A stretch of 64,000 nucleotides of DNA from Paenibacillus endophyticus (GCF_014192395.1 NZ_JACHXW010000006.1:310001-374000), one strand, 5' to 3'. Positions 7,200 through 15,582 are shown, counted from the stretch's first letter. Notes: generated by a model from the sequence alone, not told the origin. Made by a program: numbers and translations.

Positions 7200-8961
7200 G
7201 GGAAACCATACGGAATCTGTATATGGCGCCTCTTCATTTATCAAGCTGATTGCAAAACATAAGCCTAGAAATTTGCTTTTAGCTGCTGCAGTGATTTTAG
7301 GAATCGGAGAGACTTCATTATCCTTGCTCATTCCTTTGTTGACCAAAAACCTAGTTGATGAGCTAGCCCTTTCAACCGTTCGAACCGCAACGATCATCAT
7401 GCTTGGCCTCGTGTTTTTTATTCAAACGGCTTTGTCTGGAATGTCCGTATATACAATGTCCTATGTCGGACAGCATGTCATTGCGGGTCTTCGAAAGGAG
7501 CTGTGGGAGAGGGTATTGAAGCTGCCGGTGCCATTCTTCGACCGCAATCGTTCAGGAGAAACGATGAGCCGTGTTACGAACGATACGAATGTAATCAAAG
7601 ATTTTATAATCGGCCACGTCATCTCATTCTTGGGCGGATTAATCTCAATTATCGGAGGCGTAGCTCTGCTCTTGTTCATTGATTGGCGGCTTACGCTGCT
7701 GATGCTGGCAGCCGTACCGCTTGGGCTGCTCGTTCTTTGGCCTTTGGGTACAAGAATGTTCGCGGTGTCCAAATCGATGCAGGAGGAGACCGCACAGTTT
7801 CAAGGGGATTTGGGACGCGTGCTTTCTGATATTCGGTTAGTGAAGGCTTCATTGGCAGAACCAGCTGAGCGGCATCAGGGCGGTCTGAGAATATCGCGCT
7901 TGCTTTCGTTTGGTTTGCAGGAAGCGAGAATGATGTCAATCGTAACGCCACTAATGACGACGGTGATGCTGCTCATTCTTGTTTTGTTGATTGGGTATGG
8001 CAGCGTGCGGGTAGCGCAGGGCAGTTTATCGGGCGGAGAGCTTGTCGCGATTTTACTGTACATGTTTCAAATCGTCATGCCGTTTACGCAAATGGCTTCG
8101 TTTTTCACACAGTTTCAAAAAGCGCTGGGCGCATCTGAGCGTATTTCGGAGCTGCTGCTTGAGAAGGAAGAGGAGGATTCCAACATGATGGAATCTCCCC
8201 AGGATAACCGCCGCGAAACAGGAGATAGCCCCCTGATCGCGTTCGAGGACGTGTGCTTCGGGTATGCGAAGGACAGACTGCTGCTGCGTGCTCTCTCTTT
8301 TCAGATTAAGGAAGGACAGGTGACTGCTTTTGTGGGGCCAAGCGGAACGGGGAAAACAACCGTATTTTCTTTGCTTGAACGGTTCTATGACCCATCTGCG
8401 GGTGCAATTCTGTACAAGGGGACACCGATCACGCATTTGAAGCTGGAGGATTGGCGCCAGAGAATGGCGTATGTGTCGCAGGACAGTCCGATGATGCAAG
8501 GAAGCATTAGGCATAACCTTGTGTACGGCTTGGACGTGACGGATGAGAAAAGGTTAGAAGAAGCCGTTCGACAAGCGAATTTAAGCGATTTCGTAAACTC
8601 GCTACCAGAAGGCTATGAGACGGAAGTCGGGGAAAGAGGCATTAAGCTGTCCGGTGGTCAACGCCAGCGTCTTGCTATAGCTAGAGCTATTATACGGAAC
8701 CCGGAAATTCTGCTCCTTGATGAAGCAACGGCTCATCTTGACAGCGATTCTGAGCAGCTTGTCCATGGAGCGCTGCAACGATTAATGGAAGGAAGAACGA
8801 CACTCGTTATCGCCCATCGCCTCTCCACGATACGCGGAGCAGATCAAATCATCGTGCTGGAGGAAGGCGATATTTCTGGACAAGGCACACATGAAGAGCT
8901 GCTTAAAGGCCATTCATTGTATGGAAAGCTTGTTCGCCAGCAGTCCGGTGCGATGTTTTAA
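7183..8961 (+). CDS. Multidrug-type ABC exporter, fused membrane and ATPase domains (BmrA/LmrA-like)
   Basis: This 592-aa half-transporter has a six-helix exporter domain (about residues 20-315) and a C-terminal ATPase: Walker A GPSGTGKTT near 385, Q-loop YVSQDSP, signature LSGGQRQR near 490, Walker B ILLLDEAT and switch His in IAHRLST. Such proteins work as homodimers in the membrane, expelling drugs or lipids. The start ATG 7183 has AAGGAGGG eight bases upstream, inside the end of the merR gene. Control by the MerR protein through the upstream palindrome implies induction by a toxic compound. The substrate cannot be read from the sequence. Confidence 0.93.
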   Translation: MRKKSEGNHTESVYGASSFIKLIAKHKPRNLLLAAAVILGIGETSLSLLIPLLTKNLVDELALSTVRTATIIMLGLVFFIQTALSGMSVYTMSYVGQHVIAGLRKELWERVLKLPVPFFDRNRSGETMSRVTNDTNVIKDFIIGHVISFLGGLISIIGGVALLLFIDWRLTLLMLAAVPLGLLVLWPLGTRMFAVSKSMQEETAQFQGDLGRVLSDIRLVKASLAEPAERHQGGLRISRLLSFGLQEARMMSIVTPLMTTVMLLILVLLIGYGSVRVAQGSLSGGELVAILLYMFQIVMPFTQMASFFTQFQKALGASERISELLLEKEEEDSNMMESPQDNRRETGDSPLIAFEDVCFGYAKDRLLLRALSFQIKEGQVTAFVGPSGTGKTTVFSLLERFYDPSAGAILYKGTPITHLKLEDWRQRMAYVSQDSPMMQGSIRHNLVYGLDVTDEKRLEEAVRQANLSDFVNSLPEGYETEVGERGIKLSGGQRQRLAIARAIIRNPEILLLDEATAHLDSDSEQLVHGALQRLMEGRTTLVIAHRLSTIRGADQIIVLEEGDISGQGTHEELLKGHSLYGKLVRQQSGAMF

Positions 8962-9394
8962 ATCACATGGCATGTTCGTATGACCTCGCTTCGCTTGGCG
9001 CGGGAGGGCTTCATGCGATCGCAATGATGAGGGATATGGCTATGAGCGTTTCAAGCGATTCAACAGCAAATCGGAGCAGAATGCTCCGAACCCTATGCAT
9101 GTGGCGAATACGGTCGTAAATATATGTCACGCAACAACCATTACAAGGGAACGTCTTCATCGGTTCCCTTGTTTGGCTATGTCTGCTTATCCCTGTAAAC
9201 GCGCGCATTGAATTATTGTATCCTGCTATAGAATATATCTATTACGCTGCAGATTGACTGGCTTTGAGCACGGATGACAGACTCTTCTCAACATAATACC
9301 GACAAAACCCATTTGAATCATTATGTATGGTATGGAGCGGGCAGGCAGCGCGTTTGCTTGTCGTCTCAATCACAAAACGAGGGGCGGATAAACG
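8962..9394. other. Intergenic spacer with two hairpins
   Basis: No gene is supported. It contains a compact perfect hairpin TCGGAGCA-gaa-TGCTCCGA at 9071-9089 without a T tract and a longer stem at 9144-9171 listed as a possible terminator. Confidence 0.5.
9144..9175 (+). terminator. Possible terminator downstream of the ABC exporter
   Basis: CAAGGGAAC (9144-9152) pairs with GTTCCCTTG (9163-9171). The following T run is short (GTTTGG), so efficiency is doubtful. Confidence 0.45.
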
Positions 9395-9471
9395 ATGACG
9401 GAGCGTAAAAAATTAAAATTGGGCGCGGTACTTCACGGGGCTGGAGGCAACCTGGCAGGTTGGAGGCATCC
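9395..9471 (+). pseudogene. N-terminal fragment of an LLM-class (NtaA/SnaA-like) flavin monooxygenase
   Basis: About 26 codons remain. [20 protein letters not shown] and the following GWRHPD match the N-terminus of FMN-dependent NtaA/SnaA/DszA-type monooxygenases (family pattern KLxLGAxLxGxGxxxxxWRHPD). A good ribosome site (GAGGGGCG) precedes ATG 9395, so the start region of the gene is intact. Homology stops at about 9471, where the sequence joins an oppF-type fragment in another frame. The resulting 76-codon chimeric frame cannot be functional. Confidence 0.7.
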
Positions 9472-9887
9472 GGATGGACGTGTACGTTCAGGCGCAAATC
9501 GTGAATTTAATGCAGGATTTGCAGCAGAATCTTGGACTCACGTATTTATTTATAGCCCATGGGCTGCATGTCGTCAGGCATATTTCGAACCGAATCGGCA
9601 TGATGTATTTGGGGCAGTTCGTTAAGATTGCAGGCAGTGAAGAGCTGTTTAACCATCCGGCGCATCATTACACTAAAGCGCTAATCGCATCTATCCCCTG
9701 GCCTGACCCAAGCCGGAAACGTGAACTTCAGGTGATTAGCGGCGAGATTCCCTCGCCTGCCAAGCCCCCCTCAGGCTGCCGCTTTCATACGCGCTGCCCT
9801 GCGGCGACAGCCCTTTGCAGGAGCGAGCCGCCAGAGCTTAAGGAAATTGAATACGAACACTGGGTTGCCTGCCATTACCCAGCTTAA
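9472..9887 (+). pseudogene. C-terminal fragment of an oligopeptide ABC transporter ATPase (OppF/DppF type)
   Basis: The fragment begins just after the position of the Walker B/D-loop ([16 protein letters not shown]) and keeps the H-loop region, changed to LFIAHGL where the family has AHDL. It also keeps the C-terminal oligopeptide-transporter extension with SGCRFHTRCP...C (four-Cys region) and the terminal HWVACH. Walker A, the signature motif and Walker B are missing, so it cannot hydrolyse ATP. The fragment joins the monooxygenase start directly, indicating one deletion between the two parent genes. A terminator follows immediately. Confidence 0.85.
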
Positions 9888-9889
9888 AG

Positions 9890-9924
9890 GCCGAGAGCTC
9901 CGATACGGGACTGCTCGGCTTTTT
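9890..9924 (+). terminator. Terminator after the oppF remnant
   Basis: GCCGAG (9890-9895) pairs with CTCGGC (9914-9919), followed by TTTTT. It is presumably the original terminator of the lost opp operon. Confidence 0.7.
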
Positions 9925-10125
9925 GGATATATAAGCATTTATATGTTTCATATACAAATGTGCTTATCTTTTTCCGCGAAACGTAAGCTTAGCCGCCAGA
10001 GGACGGCGACAGCCGTTTACGCTCGAAATATAGGTAAGTATATCATTTCGCCAACTTTCTCTATATTTCTACGCGAAACGTAAGCTTAGCCGCCAGAGGA
10101 CGGCAACAGCCGTTTACGCTCGCCT
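9925..10125. repeat. Paired intergenic repeat units A1 and A2
   Basis: Two units of about 100 bp share a 51-bp direct repeat, 9975-10025 and 10072-10122, with one mismatch. The shared part runs from CGCGAAACG to CGTTTACGCTCG and contains short dyads around GCCGCC/GGACGGC. Each unit opens with an AT-rich TATA...CTT-type lead. The same paired arrangement recurs at 15384-15570 beyond the five-gene cassette. No transposase is encoded, so this looks like a non-autonomous intergenic repeat family. Confidence 0.75.
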
Positions 10126-10156
10126 GCGATAGGTGGCAGATGTGACTATGGGACCA

Positions 10157-10187
10157 TTGACGCAATCAAAAACAGCATGTTACGCTA
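10157..10187 (+). promoter_or_regulatory. Possible promoter of the STM4015-4011 cassette
   Basis: TTGACG (10157-10162) is a good -35 match. About 18 bp downstream TACGCT is a poor -10, so a weak or activator-dependent promoter is possible. No terminator lies between here and the first gene. Confidence 0.3.
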
Positions 10188-10218
10188 CCTTCATATGGAA
10201 ACAAATGGAGGGATACAC

Positions 10219-11061
10219 TTGATTGAAATTCGCTTATCAGTAGGGTATGACGAGTATGAAGAAGGGACTAGAATGTCCAGCTTGATTGAAAAACTGGCAT
10301 CGAGTCCGGATGGCGAGAAGCTGTCCATACTAACGATCGGCGACTGGGGTCAGGCGTATGAAAATTCTCCGGAAAGCTTTATTGAAACATTGATCAGCCA
10401 TAAGGATTCATTTCCTAACTTAACGAAACTATTTATTGGCGATATGGGCTTTGAAGAGTGCGAGGTATCTTGGATCAACCAGACGAATCTCTCTCCGCTG
10501 CTTGCAGCTTTCCCGAATTTAAAGTCGCTGTCGATAAAGGGCAGCCAAGAGCTAAGCTTGCAGCCGCTCGTTCATGAGAACCTAGAAGAGCTTGTTATAA
10601 TATGCGGCGGGCTTCCGCAATCCGTGCTTCAGGAAATTACGAATGCAAGGCTGCCGGAGCTGCGGAAGCTGGAGCTTTACTTAGGCGTGGAGGACTACGG
10701 CTTCGATGGAGGAATTGAGGATGTTTTGCCGCTCCTAAAAGGCGATCTGTTCCCTAAGCTTACATATTTGGGACTGAAGGACAGCGAAATCCAGGATGAA
10801 ATCGCGATTGCGGCTGCTGACGCGCCTATACTCGACCAGTTACATACGCTGGACTTGTCCTACGGCACGTTGACAGACGAAGGCGGGGAGGCTCTGCTTG
10901 CGAGTGCCCGCATCAAGCAGCTGAAGCATCTTGATCTGAGCTACCATTACATGTCTGACGAGCTCGTGCTACGCTGGCAGCAATCGGGCATGTCTGTCGA
11001 CGTGAAGGACCAGCAGGAGTCAGATGAGGATGATTGGCGCTATCCATTCCTTACCGAATAA
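10219..11061 (+). CDS. STM4015-family protein (leucine-rich-repeat-like)
   Basis: This 280-aa protein has LRR-like repeats: regularly spaced L-x-x-L motifs such as FPNLKSLSIKG, LRKLELYLG, FPKLTYLGLKDSEI, LHTLDLSYGTLTDEG and LKHLDLSYHYMSD, ending in an acidic tail. Together with the following genes it matches the STM4015 family named after the Salmonella locus; no function is known. Its fold suggests a binding or scaffold role for the cassette enzymes (inference). TTG 10219 is preferred because GGAGGG (10207-10212) lies six bases upstream; the longer frame from 10177 has no such site. The stop overlaps the next start (TAATG). Confidence 0.85.
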   Translation: MIEIRLSVGYDEYEEGTRMSSLIEKLASSPDGEKLSILTIGDWGQAYENSPESFIETLISHKDSFPNLTKLFIGDMGFEECEVSWINQTNLSPLLAAFPNLKSLSIKGSQELSLQPLVHENLEELVIICGGLPQSVLQEITNARLPELRKLELYLGVEDYGFDGGIEDVLPLLKGDLFPKLTYLGLKDSEIQDEIAIAAADAPILDQLHTLDLSYGTLTDEGGEALLASARIKQLKHLDLSYHYMSDELVLRWQQSGMSVDVKDQQESDEDDWRYPFLTE

Positions 11062-12269
11062 TGGAGAGCTGCGAGCAGCCTTATTTGCTTATCGCTAATC
11101 CTTCCAATAAACGGACGGCAGGGCTGCAGGCGGCTAGAGCGAAGCTCGGGCTTGCGCCTGCTGCCGTCCTGTCGTATGAGCAATTGCTTAGCGGCGATGC
11201 ATGCATAGGAGATGCCCTCAGAAAGCTTGCCGGCAGAGGCGATATCATCATTCGGCTCGATGCTCCCGGCGAGAACCCGGCTGTCGAGCGGCAGCTTATT
11301 GCATGGGGGGCTCCGGATCGCAATGGAGACGACATGTTTTGGTCAGGCGGCTCTTTGCCGAACAGCATTTCAATCGTATCGTCGGAAGCGCTGCTGCTGC
11401 CGCCTGAGCATGGCCGAATCTGGCATCCGGCGCAGTGGTACCGGGGGTATTGCCGGTTTCTCGCGGCGATGCAGCGGGAGGTTAAAGCTTCAGGCGCCCG
11501 AGCTTACTGGGTGAACTCACCGGGAAGCATAGCCAAAATGTTCGACAAAAGAACCTGCTGGCAGCTATTCGAGCGTCATGGCCTTCAATTGCCGGCGCTC
11601 CCGGCCGCGGCGGGCTCTATCAAAAGCTATGAAGAGCTTCGGGCAGCCATAGCAACGAGCGGGATGAAGCGGCTGTTCATTAAATTAGCCTGCGGCTCTG
11701 GAGCCGCGGGCGTTATCGCTTACCAGACGAATCCGCGCACGGGGGAGGAGCTGGCTATTACGACGATCGGCTCGGAGCAGGCTTCTAGCGGCTTCAGCTT
11801 TTACAACGCCGGCCGGCTGAGACGCTACAGCGACGCGAAGGACATTCGCCGCATTGTCGATTGGGTATGCGGCGAAGGCGCGCATATCGAGCGTTGGATC
11901 GAGAAGGAAAGCTTCGAGGGCAAAGCCTTTGACGTGCGCCAGCTTGTCGTGAACGGCAAGGCTTGCCACACCGTCGCTCGATTGAGCCATACCCCGATTA
12001 CCAATCTGCATCTGCGTAACGAGCGCAGCATGGACATGAAGCGCCTTCTGCCCGAAGACGTTAGACAAGCGGTGCAGCAGACTGCCGAGAAAGCGCTCCG
12101 CGCATTCCCGGGCAGCTCGGCGGCAGGGGTGGATGTGCTTGTCCAGCGAGGCAGCAGCGCGACCTATCCCATTGATATCAATCCATTTGGCGATTTGCTG
12201 TATGGCGCCGAGTACGAGGGGATGAACACCTACGAGTGGCAAATGCGCCAGCTTCTCAGAAAGGAATAA
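11061..12269 (+). CDS. STM4014-family ATP-grasp-like protein
   Basis: This 402-aa protein has ATP-grasp features: a nucleotide-binding glycine loop (FIKLACGSGAAGVIAY, about residue 215) and near the C-terminus VDVLV followed by YPIDINPFGDLL. The acidic residues and Asn in the latter match the Mg-ATP site. ATP-grasp enzymes couple a carboxylate to an amine or thiol through an acyl-phosphate, so a ligase role is likely; the substrate is unknown. ATG 11061 shares a base with the STM4015 stop; an in-frame TTG at 11034 would add nine residues. Seven bp separate it from the hydrolase gene. The family name rests on cassette order and sequence memory. Confidence 0.85.
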   Translation: MESCEQPYLLIANPSNKRTAGLQAARAKLGLAPAAVLSYEQLLSGDACIGDALRKLAGRGDIIIRLDAPGENPAVERQLIAWGAPDRNGDDMFWSGGSLPNSISIVSSEALLLPPEHGRIWHPAQWYRGYCRFLAAMQREVKASGARAYWVNSPGSIAKMFDKRTCWQLFERHGLQLPALPAAAGSIKSYEELRAAIATSGMKRLFIKLACGSGAAGVIAYQTNPRTGEELAITTIGSEQASSGFSFYNAGRLRRYSDAKDIRRIVDWVCGEGAHIERWIEKESFEGKAFDVRQLVVNGKACHTVARLSHTPITNLHLRNERSMDMKRLLPEDVRQAVQQTAEKALRAFPGSSAAGVDVLVQRGSSATYPIDINPFGDLLYGAEYEGMNTYEWQMRQLLRKE

Positions 12270-12275
12270 GCATCT

Positions 12276-13061
12276 ATGCTGAATATGAACCATATTGTGG
12301 GCACCCACGATATTGTAATGATTACGCTCGATACGCTTCGGTATGACGCGGCTAAGCTGGAGGAGGCGAATTGCCCGAATCTTTGCGGCAGCGGCGGGTG
12401 GGAGAAACGGCATTCGCCGGGCAGCTTCACCTATGCGGCGCATCATGCTTTTTTCGGAGGGTTTCTGCCGACCCCCGCGACGACCGATAAAACCGCTCAT
12501 GTAAGGCTGTTCCATACGAAAAATACGGGGCTGAGAACGCATCCCCATACATGGTTGTTTGACGCCCCGGATCTTGTATCCGGCTTGCAGGAGGCGGGTT
12601 ACCGCACGGTCTGCATCGGAGGCGTCATTTTTTTTACGAAAAAGAACAAGCTGGCTAAGGTGCTGCCGGGTTATTTTCAGGAAAGCTATTGGCGGATGAC
12701 CTTTGGCGTGACGAATCCGCGCTCGGCCGAGCATCAGGTTAATCATGCTTTGAAGCTGCTGGAGAAGGCAGATCCCGCCCAAAGGCTGTTTCTGTTCCTG
12801 AATATTTCAGCCATGCACGGACCGAACCACTATTTTGTCCCAGGGGCCAAACAAGATTCGGTCGAAACCCAGCGGGCAGCGCTGCGCTATGTGGATAGCC
12901 AGCTAGGCGTATTGTTTGACGCGATGCGGAATAGGGGGAAAACGTTAGTCTTGGCGTTCTCCGATCACGGAACCGCATATGGCGAGGATGGCTACGAGGG
13001 TCATCGCCTCGCCCATGAAGTCGTGTGGAACGTGCCGTATCGCGAATTTATATTGAATTAA
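12276..13061 (+). CDS. STM4013/SEN3800-family hydrolase (alkaline phosphatase/sulfatase fold)
   Basis: This 261-aa protein has the N-terminal metal-binding VMITLDTLRYDA motif, the SFTYAAHHAFFGGFLPTP segment peculiar to this family, an LFLNISAMHGPN motif and the late SDHGTAYGED...GHRLAH metal-binding motif. These place it in the alkaline phosphatase superfamily that includes sulfatases and phosphotransferases. It has no signal peptide, so it acts in the cytosol, most likely on the product or an intermediate of the neighbouring enzymes. It is shorter than true sulfatases. AAGGAA precedes ATG 12276 by about eight bases, and the next gene starts 12 bp downstream. Confidence 0.88.
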   Translation: MLNMNHIVGTHDIVMITLDTLRYDAAKLEEANCPNLCGSGGWEKRHSPGSFTYAAHHAFFGGFLPTPATTDKTAHVRLFHTKNTGLRTHPHTWLFDAPDLVSGLQEAGYRTVCIGGVIFFTKKNKLAKVLPGYFQESYWRMTFGVTNPRSAEHQVNHALKLLEKADPAQRLFLFLNISAMHGPNHYFVPGAKQDSVETQRAALRYVDSQLGVLFDAMRNRGKTLVLAFSDHGTAYGEDGYEGHRLAHEVVWNVPYREFILN

Positions 13062-13073
13062 GGAGGGAACAGC

Positions 13074-14432
13074 ATGCTGCAACCATCATCGCTACCAGCT
13101 ACTCCCGAGCTGCGGGAGCTCGAGCAGCGCTGGACGGCGGCTCCATACCGCTCCTATCTGTATTCTTATCCGCATAAGACAGCTTATCGCGATTTATCGC
13201 CAGCAGAGCCGCTGAAGGAGCTGTGGGAGCGGGACCAAACCGATTATTACTTTTTGTATATGCACATTCCCTTTTGCGGGGCACGCTGCGGCTTCTGTAA
13301 TTTATTCACGCTGCCGGACCGCAGGGCTAGCGTGCATGAGCAGTATGTGGATGCGCTTCACCGGCAGGCTGAGCAGTGGGCGCCGTGGTTCCGCGGACGG
13401 ACGTTTTCCAGATTCGCCATCGGCGGGGGGACGCCAACGCTTCTCGAGGCTGCGCAGTTGAACCGTCTGTTTGACATTGCTGAGCACACGATGGGCCTTG
13501 ATCCGCGGCAAGCTTCCATATCGGTCGAAACGTCGCCGGAAACGGTAACCGAGGATCGCATGCGTGTGCTGAAGGATCGGCTCGTTGACCGTATCAGCAT
13601 GGGCATTCAAAGCTTCGTCGAGGATGAAGCGGCTGCCATCTACCGTCCGCAGAAGCCGAAGCTTGCGGAGGAAGCGCTGGAGAAGCTGATAGGCTACCAA
13701 TTTCCGCTCATTAATATTGATTTGATATACGGATTGCCCGGGCAGACGCCAGATACTTGGCTGTACTCGCTCGAGAAGGCAATCGGCTACGGGCCTGGCG
13801 AAATATTCATCTATCCGCTGTATACGCGGGAAAATACGATTCTGAAGCCGGATCAAATCCGCAGCGCTGGCACGGATATTCGCTTGGAGCTGTACCATAT
13901 TGCGAGGCAAAGGCTCGAAGCTGCCGGCTATAGACAATATTCGATGCGGCGCTTCGCGAAGGAAACGAATTTCACCCACAAAAGCATTCTGCCCTTCAGC
14001 TGTCAGGAGGAAGGCATGGCCGGACTCGGCTGCGGGGCGCGCTCGTATACGCGCGACGTGCATTATGCTTCGCGTTACGGCGTGAGCGCAGCGGCAACTA
14101 GAAGCATCATTGAGGATTACGTTGCCGCTGAGCGTCATGATACGGCCGATTACGGATTTAGGCTGAGCGTTGCTGAACAGAAGCGGAGATTCCTTCTGAA
14201 AGCTTTGCTGCACCGAGAAGGCTTGGCACTCGATTCCTATGAAGCTCGCTTCGGAAGCGATGCGGTGAATGAGCATTCCGATCTGCAGGAGCTGCTCTCG
14301 CTTGAACTCGCTGAGCTGGATGAAGGCATCCTGCGGCTGACGACGAGAGGGATGGCGTATTCGGATGCAATCGGAGATGAGCTCATCTCCGGCGATGTAA
14401 GAGAGCTGATGAACGGATACATCGTCCGATGA
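13074..14432 (+). CDS. STM4012-family radical SAM protein (HemN-like)
   Basis: This 452-aa protein has the radical SAM cluster motif CX3CX2C (Cys68, Cys72, Cys75 in HIPFCGARCGFCNLFT), followed by the SAM-binding FAIGGGTPTLL and SMGIQSF segments and a HemN-type C-terminal region. It resembles coproporphyrinogen III oxidase-like enzymes, but its place in the cassette and its partner radical SAM gene argue against heme synthesis. The start has a strong AAGGAGGG site seven to eight bases upstream. The stop overlaps the next start by four bases (ATGA). The reaction is unknown; family members make a 5'-deoxyadenosyl radical. Confidence 0.9.
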   Translation: MLQPSSLPATPELRELEQRWTAAPYRSYLYSYPHKTAYRDLSPAEPLKELWERDQTDYYFLYMHIPFCGARCGFCNLFTLPDRRASVHEQYVDALHRQAEQWAPWFRGRTFSRFAIGGGTPTLLEAAQLNRLFDIAEHTMGLDPRQASISVETSPETVTEDRMRVLKDRLVDRISMGIQSFVEDEAAAIYRPQKPKLAEEALEKLIGYQFPLINIDLIYGLPGQTPDTWLYSLEKAIGYGPGEIFIYPLYTRENTILKPDQIRSAGTDIRLELYHIARQRLEAAGYRQYSMRRFAKETNFTHKSILPFSCQEEGMAGLGCGARSYTRDVHYASRYGVSAAATRSIIEDYVAAERHDTADYGFRLSVAEQKRRFLLKALLHREGLALDSYEARFGSDAVNEHSDLQELLSLELAELDEGILRLTTRGMAYSDAIGDELISGDVRELMNGYIVR

Positions 14433-15292
14433 AGGCGGTGCTGTATTACCGTGGAGCGCTCTCATCCTGCAACTATGATTGTCCCTACTGCCCCTTCAGC
14501 AAGACGAAGGACAGCAAGGAGACGCTGGAGAAGGATAGGCAGCAGCTGCTCGCCTTTATGGACTGGGTTCGCGTGCAGGGAGCAGCTGGACATCGGCTGT
14601 CGATTTTTTTCAATCCTTACGGCGAGGCGCTCGTTCATCGCTGGTACCGCGAAGCGATGATGGAGCTGTCGCATTTGGAGCATGTGGAGAAGGTCGCCGT
14701 ACAAACGAATTTATCGGCGAAGCTGGATTGGACGGAGCAGCTTGAGAGGAGCAAGGCCGCCTTCTGGGTAACCTATCATCCTGGACAGACAAGCGAAGTC
14801 CAGTTTCTGAGCCAGTGCATGAAGCTTTACCGGAATGGCCTTGCATTCAGCGTGGGCTCGGTCGGCATCCGCAGCGCTTTTGGCGCAATCTCGCGCCTGC
14901 GAGGCGAGCTGCCGCCAGATGTATACCTTTGGGTGAATGCATTCAAAGACCGAAAAGCGTATTATACGCTTGACGAAATCGATTATTTAACGAGCATTGA
15001 TCCCTATTTCCAGCTAAACGTACCCGATTACGACAGCCTAGGGGCGCATTGCGGCGCTGGTGAAAACGTGTTTTATGTTCAAGGTCCCGGTATTGTGAAG
15101 CGCTGCTACAGCGACCGGAAGGTAATCGGACATCTCTATCGTGACGGTTTGGAGGGTCTTTCTTCAGAACGTCCCTGCGGGATGAAGAAATGCGGATGTT
15201 ATATCGGTTATATTCATATGCCTGGGCTGGCCATGAACGATGTTTACGGATCAAGCTTGCTTGAAAGGATCCCGGCTGGATATGCCCGCTGA
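14429..15292 (+). CDS. STM4011-family radical SAM protein
   Basis: This 287-aa radical SAM enzyme has CX3CX2C at Cys14, Cys18 and Cys21 (SSCNYDCPYCPFSK). The C-terminal third carries extra cysteines (a lone C in AHCGAG, KRCYSD, and CGMKKCGCYIGY) that may bind an auxiliary iron-sulfur cluster, as in SPASM-type enzymes. It starts within the STM4012 stop codon and ends the cassette; a strong terminator follows. Two radical SAM enzymes, an ATP-grasp ligase and an AlkP-fold hydrolase in one operon suggest a dedicated biosynthetic or modification pathway. No precursor peptide or substrate gene is visible nearby. Confidence 0.9.
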   Translation: MKAVLYYRGALSSCNYDCPYCPFSKTKDSKETLEKDRQQLLAFMDWVRVQGAAGHRLSIFFNPYGEALVHRWYREAMMELSHLEHVEKVAVQTNLSAKLDWTEQLERSKAAFWVTYHPGQTSEVQFLSQCMKLYRNGLAFSVGSVGIRSAFGAISRLRGELPPDVYLWVNAFKDRKAYYTLDEIDYLTSIDPYFQLNVPDYDSLGAHCGAGENVFYVQGPGIVKRCYSDRKVIGHLYRDGLEGLSSERPCGMKKCGCYIGYIHMPGLAMNDVYGSSLLERIPAGYAR

Positions 15293-15338
15293 ATAGGAAT
15301 AATCAAATACGATCGGCCATATTTCCCAATGATGAAAC

Positions 15339-15384
15339 GGCTGCTGTGAAAGGTGATGAAAAAGCGCCTCGCAGCAGCTTTTTT
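15339..15384 (+). terminator. Terminator of the STM4015-4011 cassette
   Basis: GCTGCTG (15340-15346) pairs with CAGCAGC (15372-15378), followed by TTTTTT. Confidence 0.75.
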
Positions 15385-15570
15385 AATATATAAGACTCTA
15401 TATGTTTCATGCGATAAAGTATCCTTCTATTTCTACGGGAAACGGATACCATCTTCTTGCAGAGTACGGCGATGCCGTTTCTTCTTGACGTATAGGAAAG
15501 GATATGGGTTTGCTCTTCCTTTCTCTATACGTTTCGCCGAAACGATGGCGGCTATTGAAAGGACGCCGTC
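15384..15570. repeat. Paired intergenic repeat units B1 and B2
   Basis: The region repeats the plan of 9925-10125. B1 has ATATAAG...TATATGTTTCAT...TTTCTACGGGAAACGG...GCCGTTTC; B2 has TATAGG-AA-G-TAT...CTTTCTCTATA...CGAAACG. The B1 arms GAAACGG (15439-15445) and CCGTTTC (15475-15481) are complementary, so the unit can fold. Similarity to A1/A2 is clear in order and key motifs but lower than that between A1 and A2. Confidence 0.6.
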
Positions 15571-15582
15571 AGGCGTTTTTTC
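15563..15582 (+). terminator. Short terminator-like hairpin at the end of repeat B2
   Basis: ACGCC-gtca-GGCGT is followed by a run of T. The stem is only 5 bp, so termination may be weak. Confidence 0.45.

Noticed and set aside
9847..10083. 78-codon plus-strand frame across the A repeats
   Set aside because: It starts inside the oppF remnant and reads through a terminator and repeat sequence.
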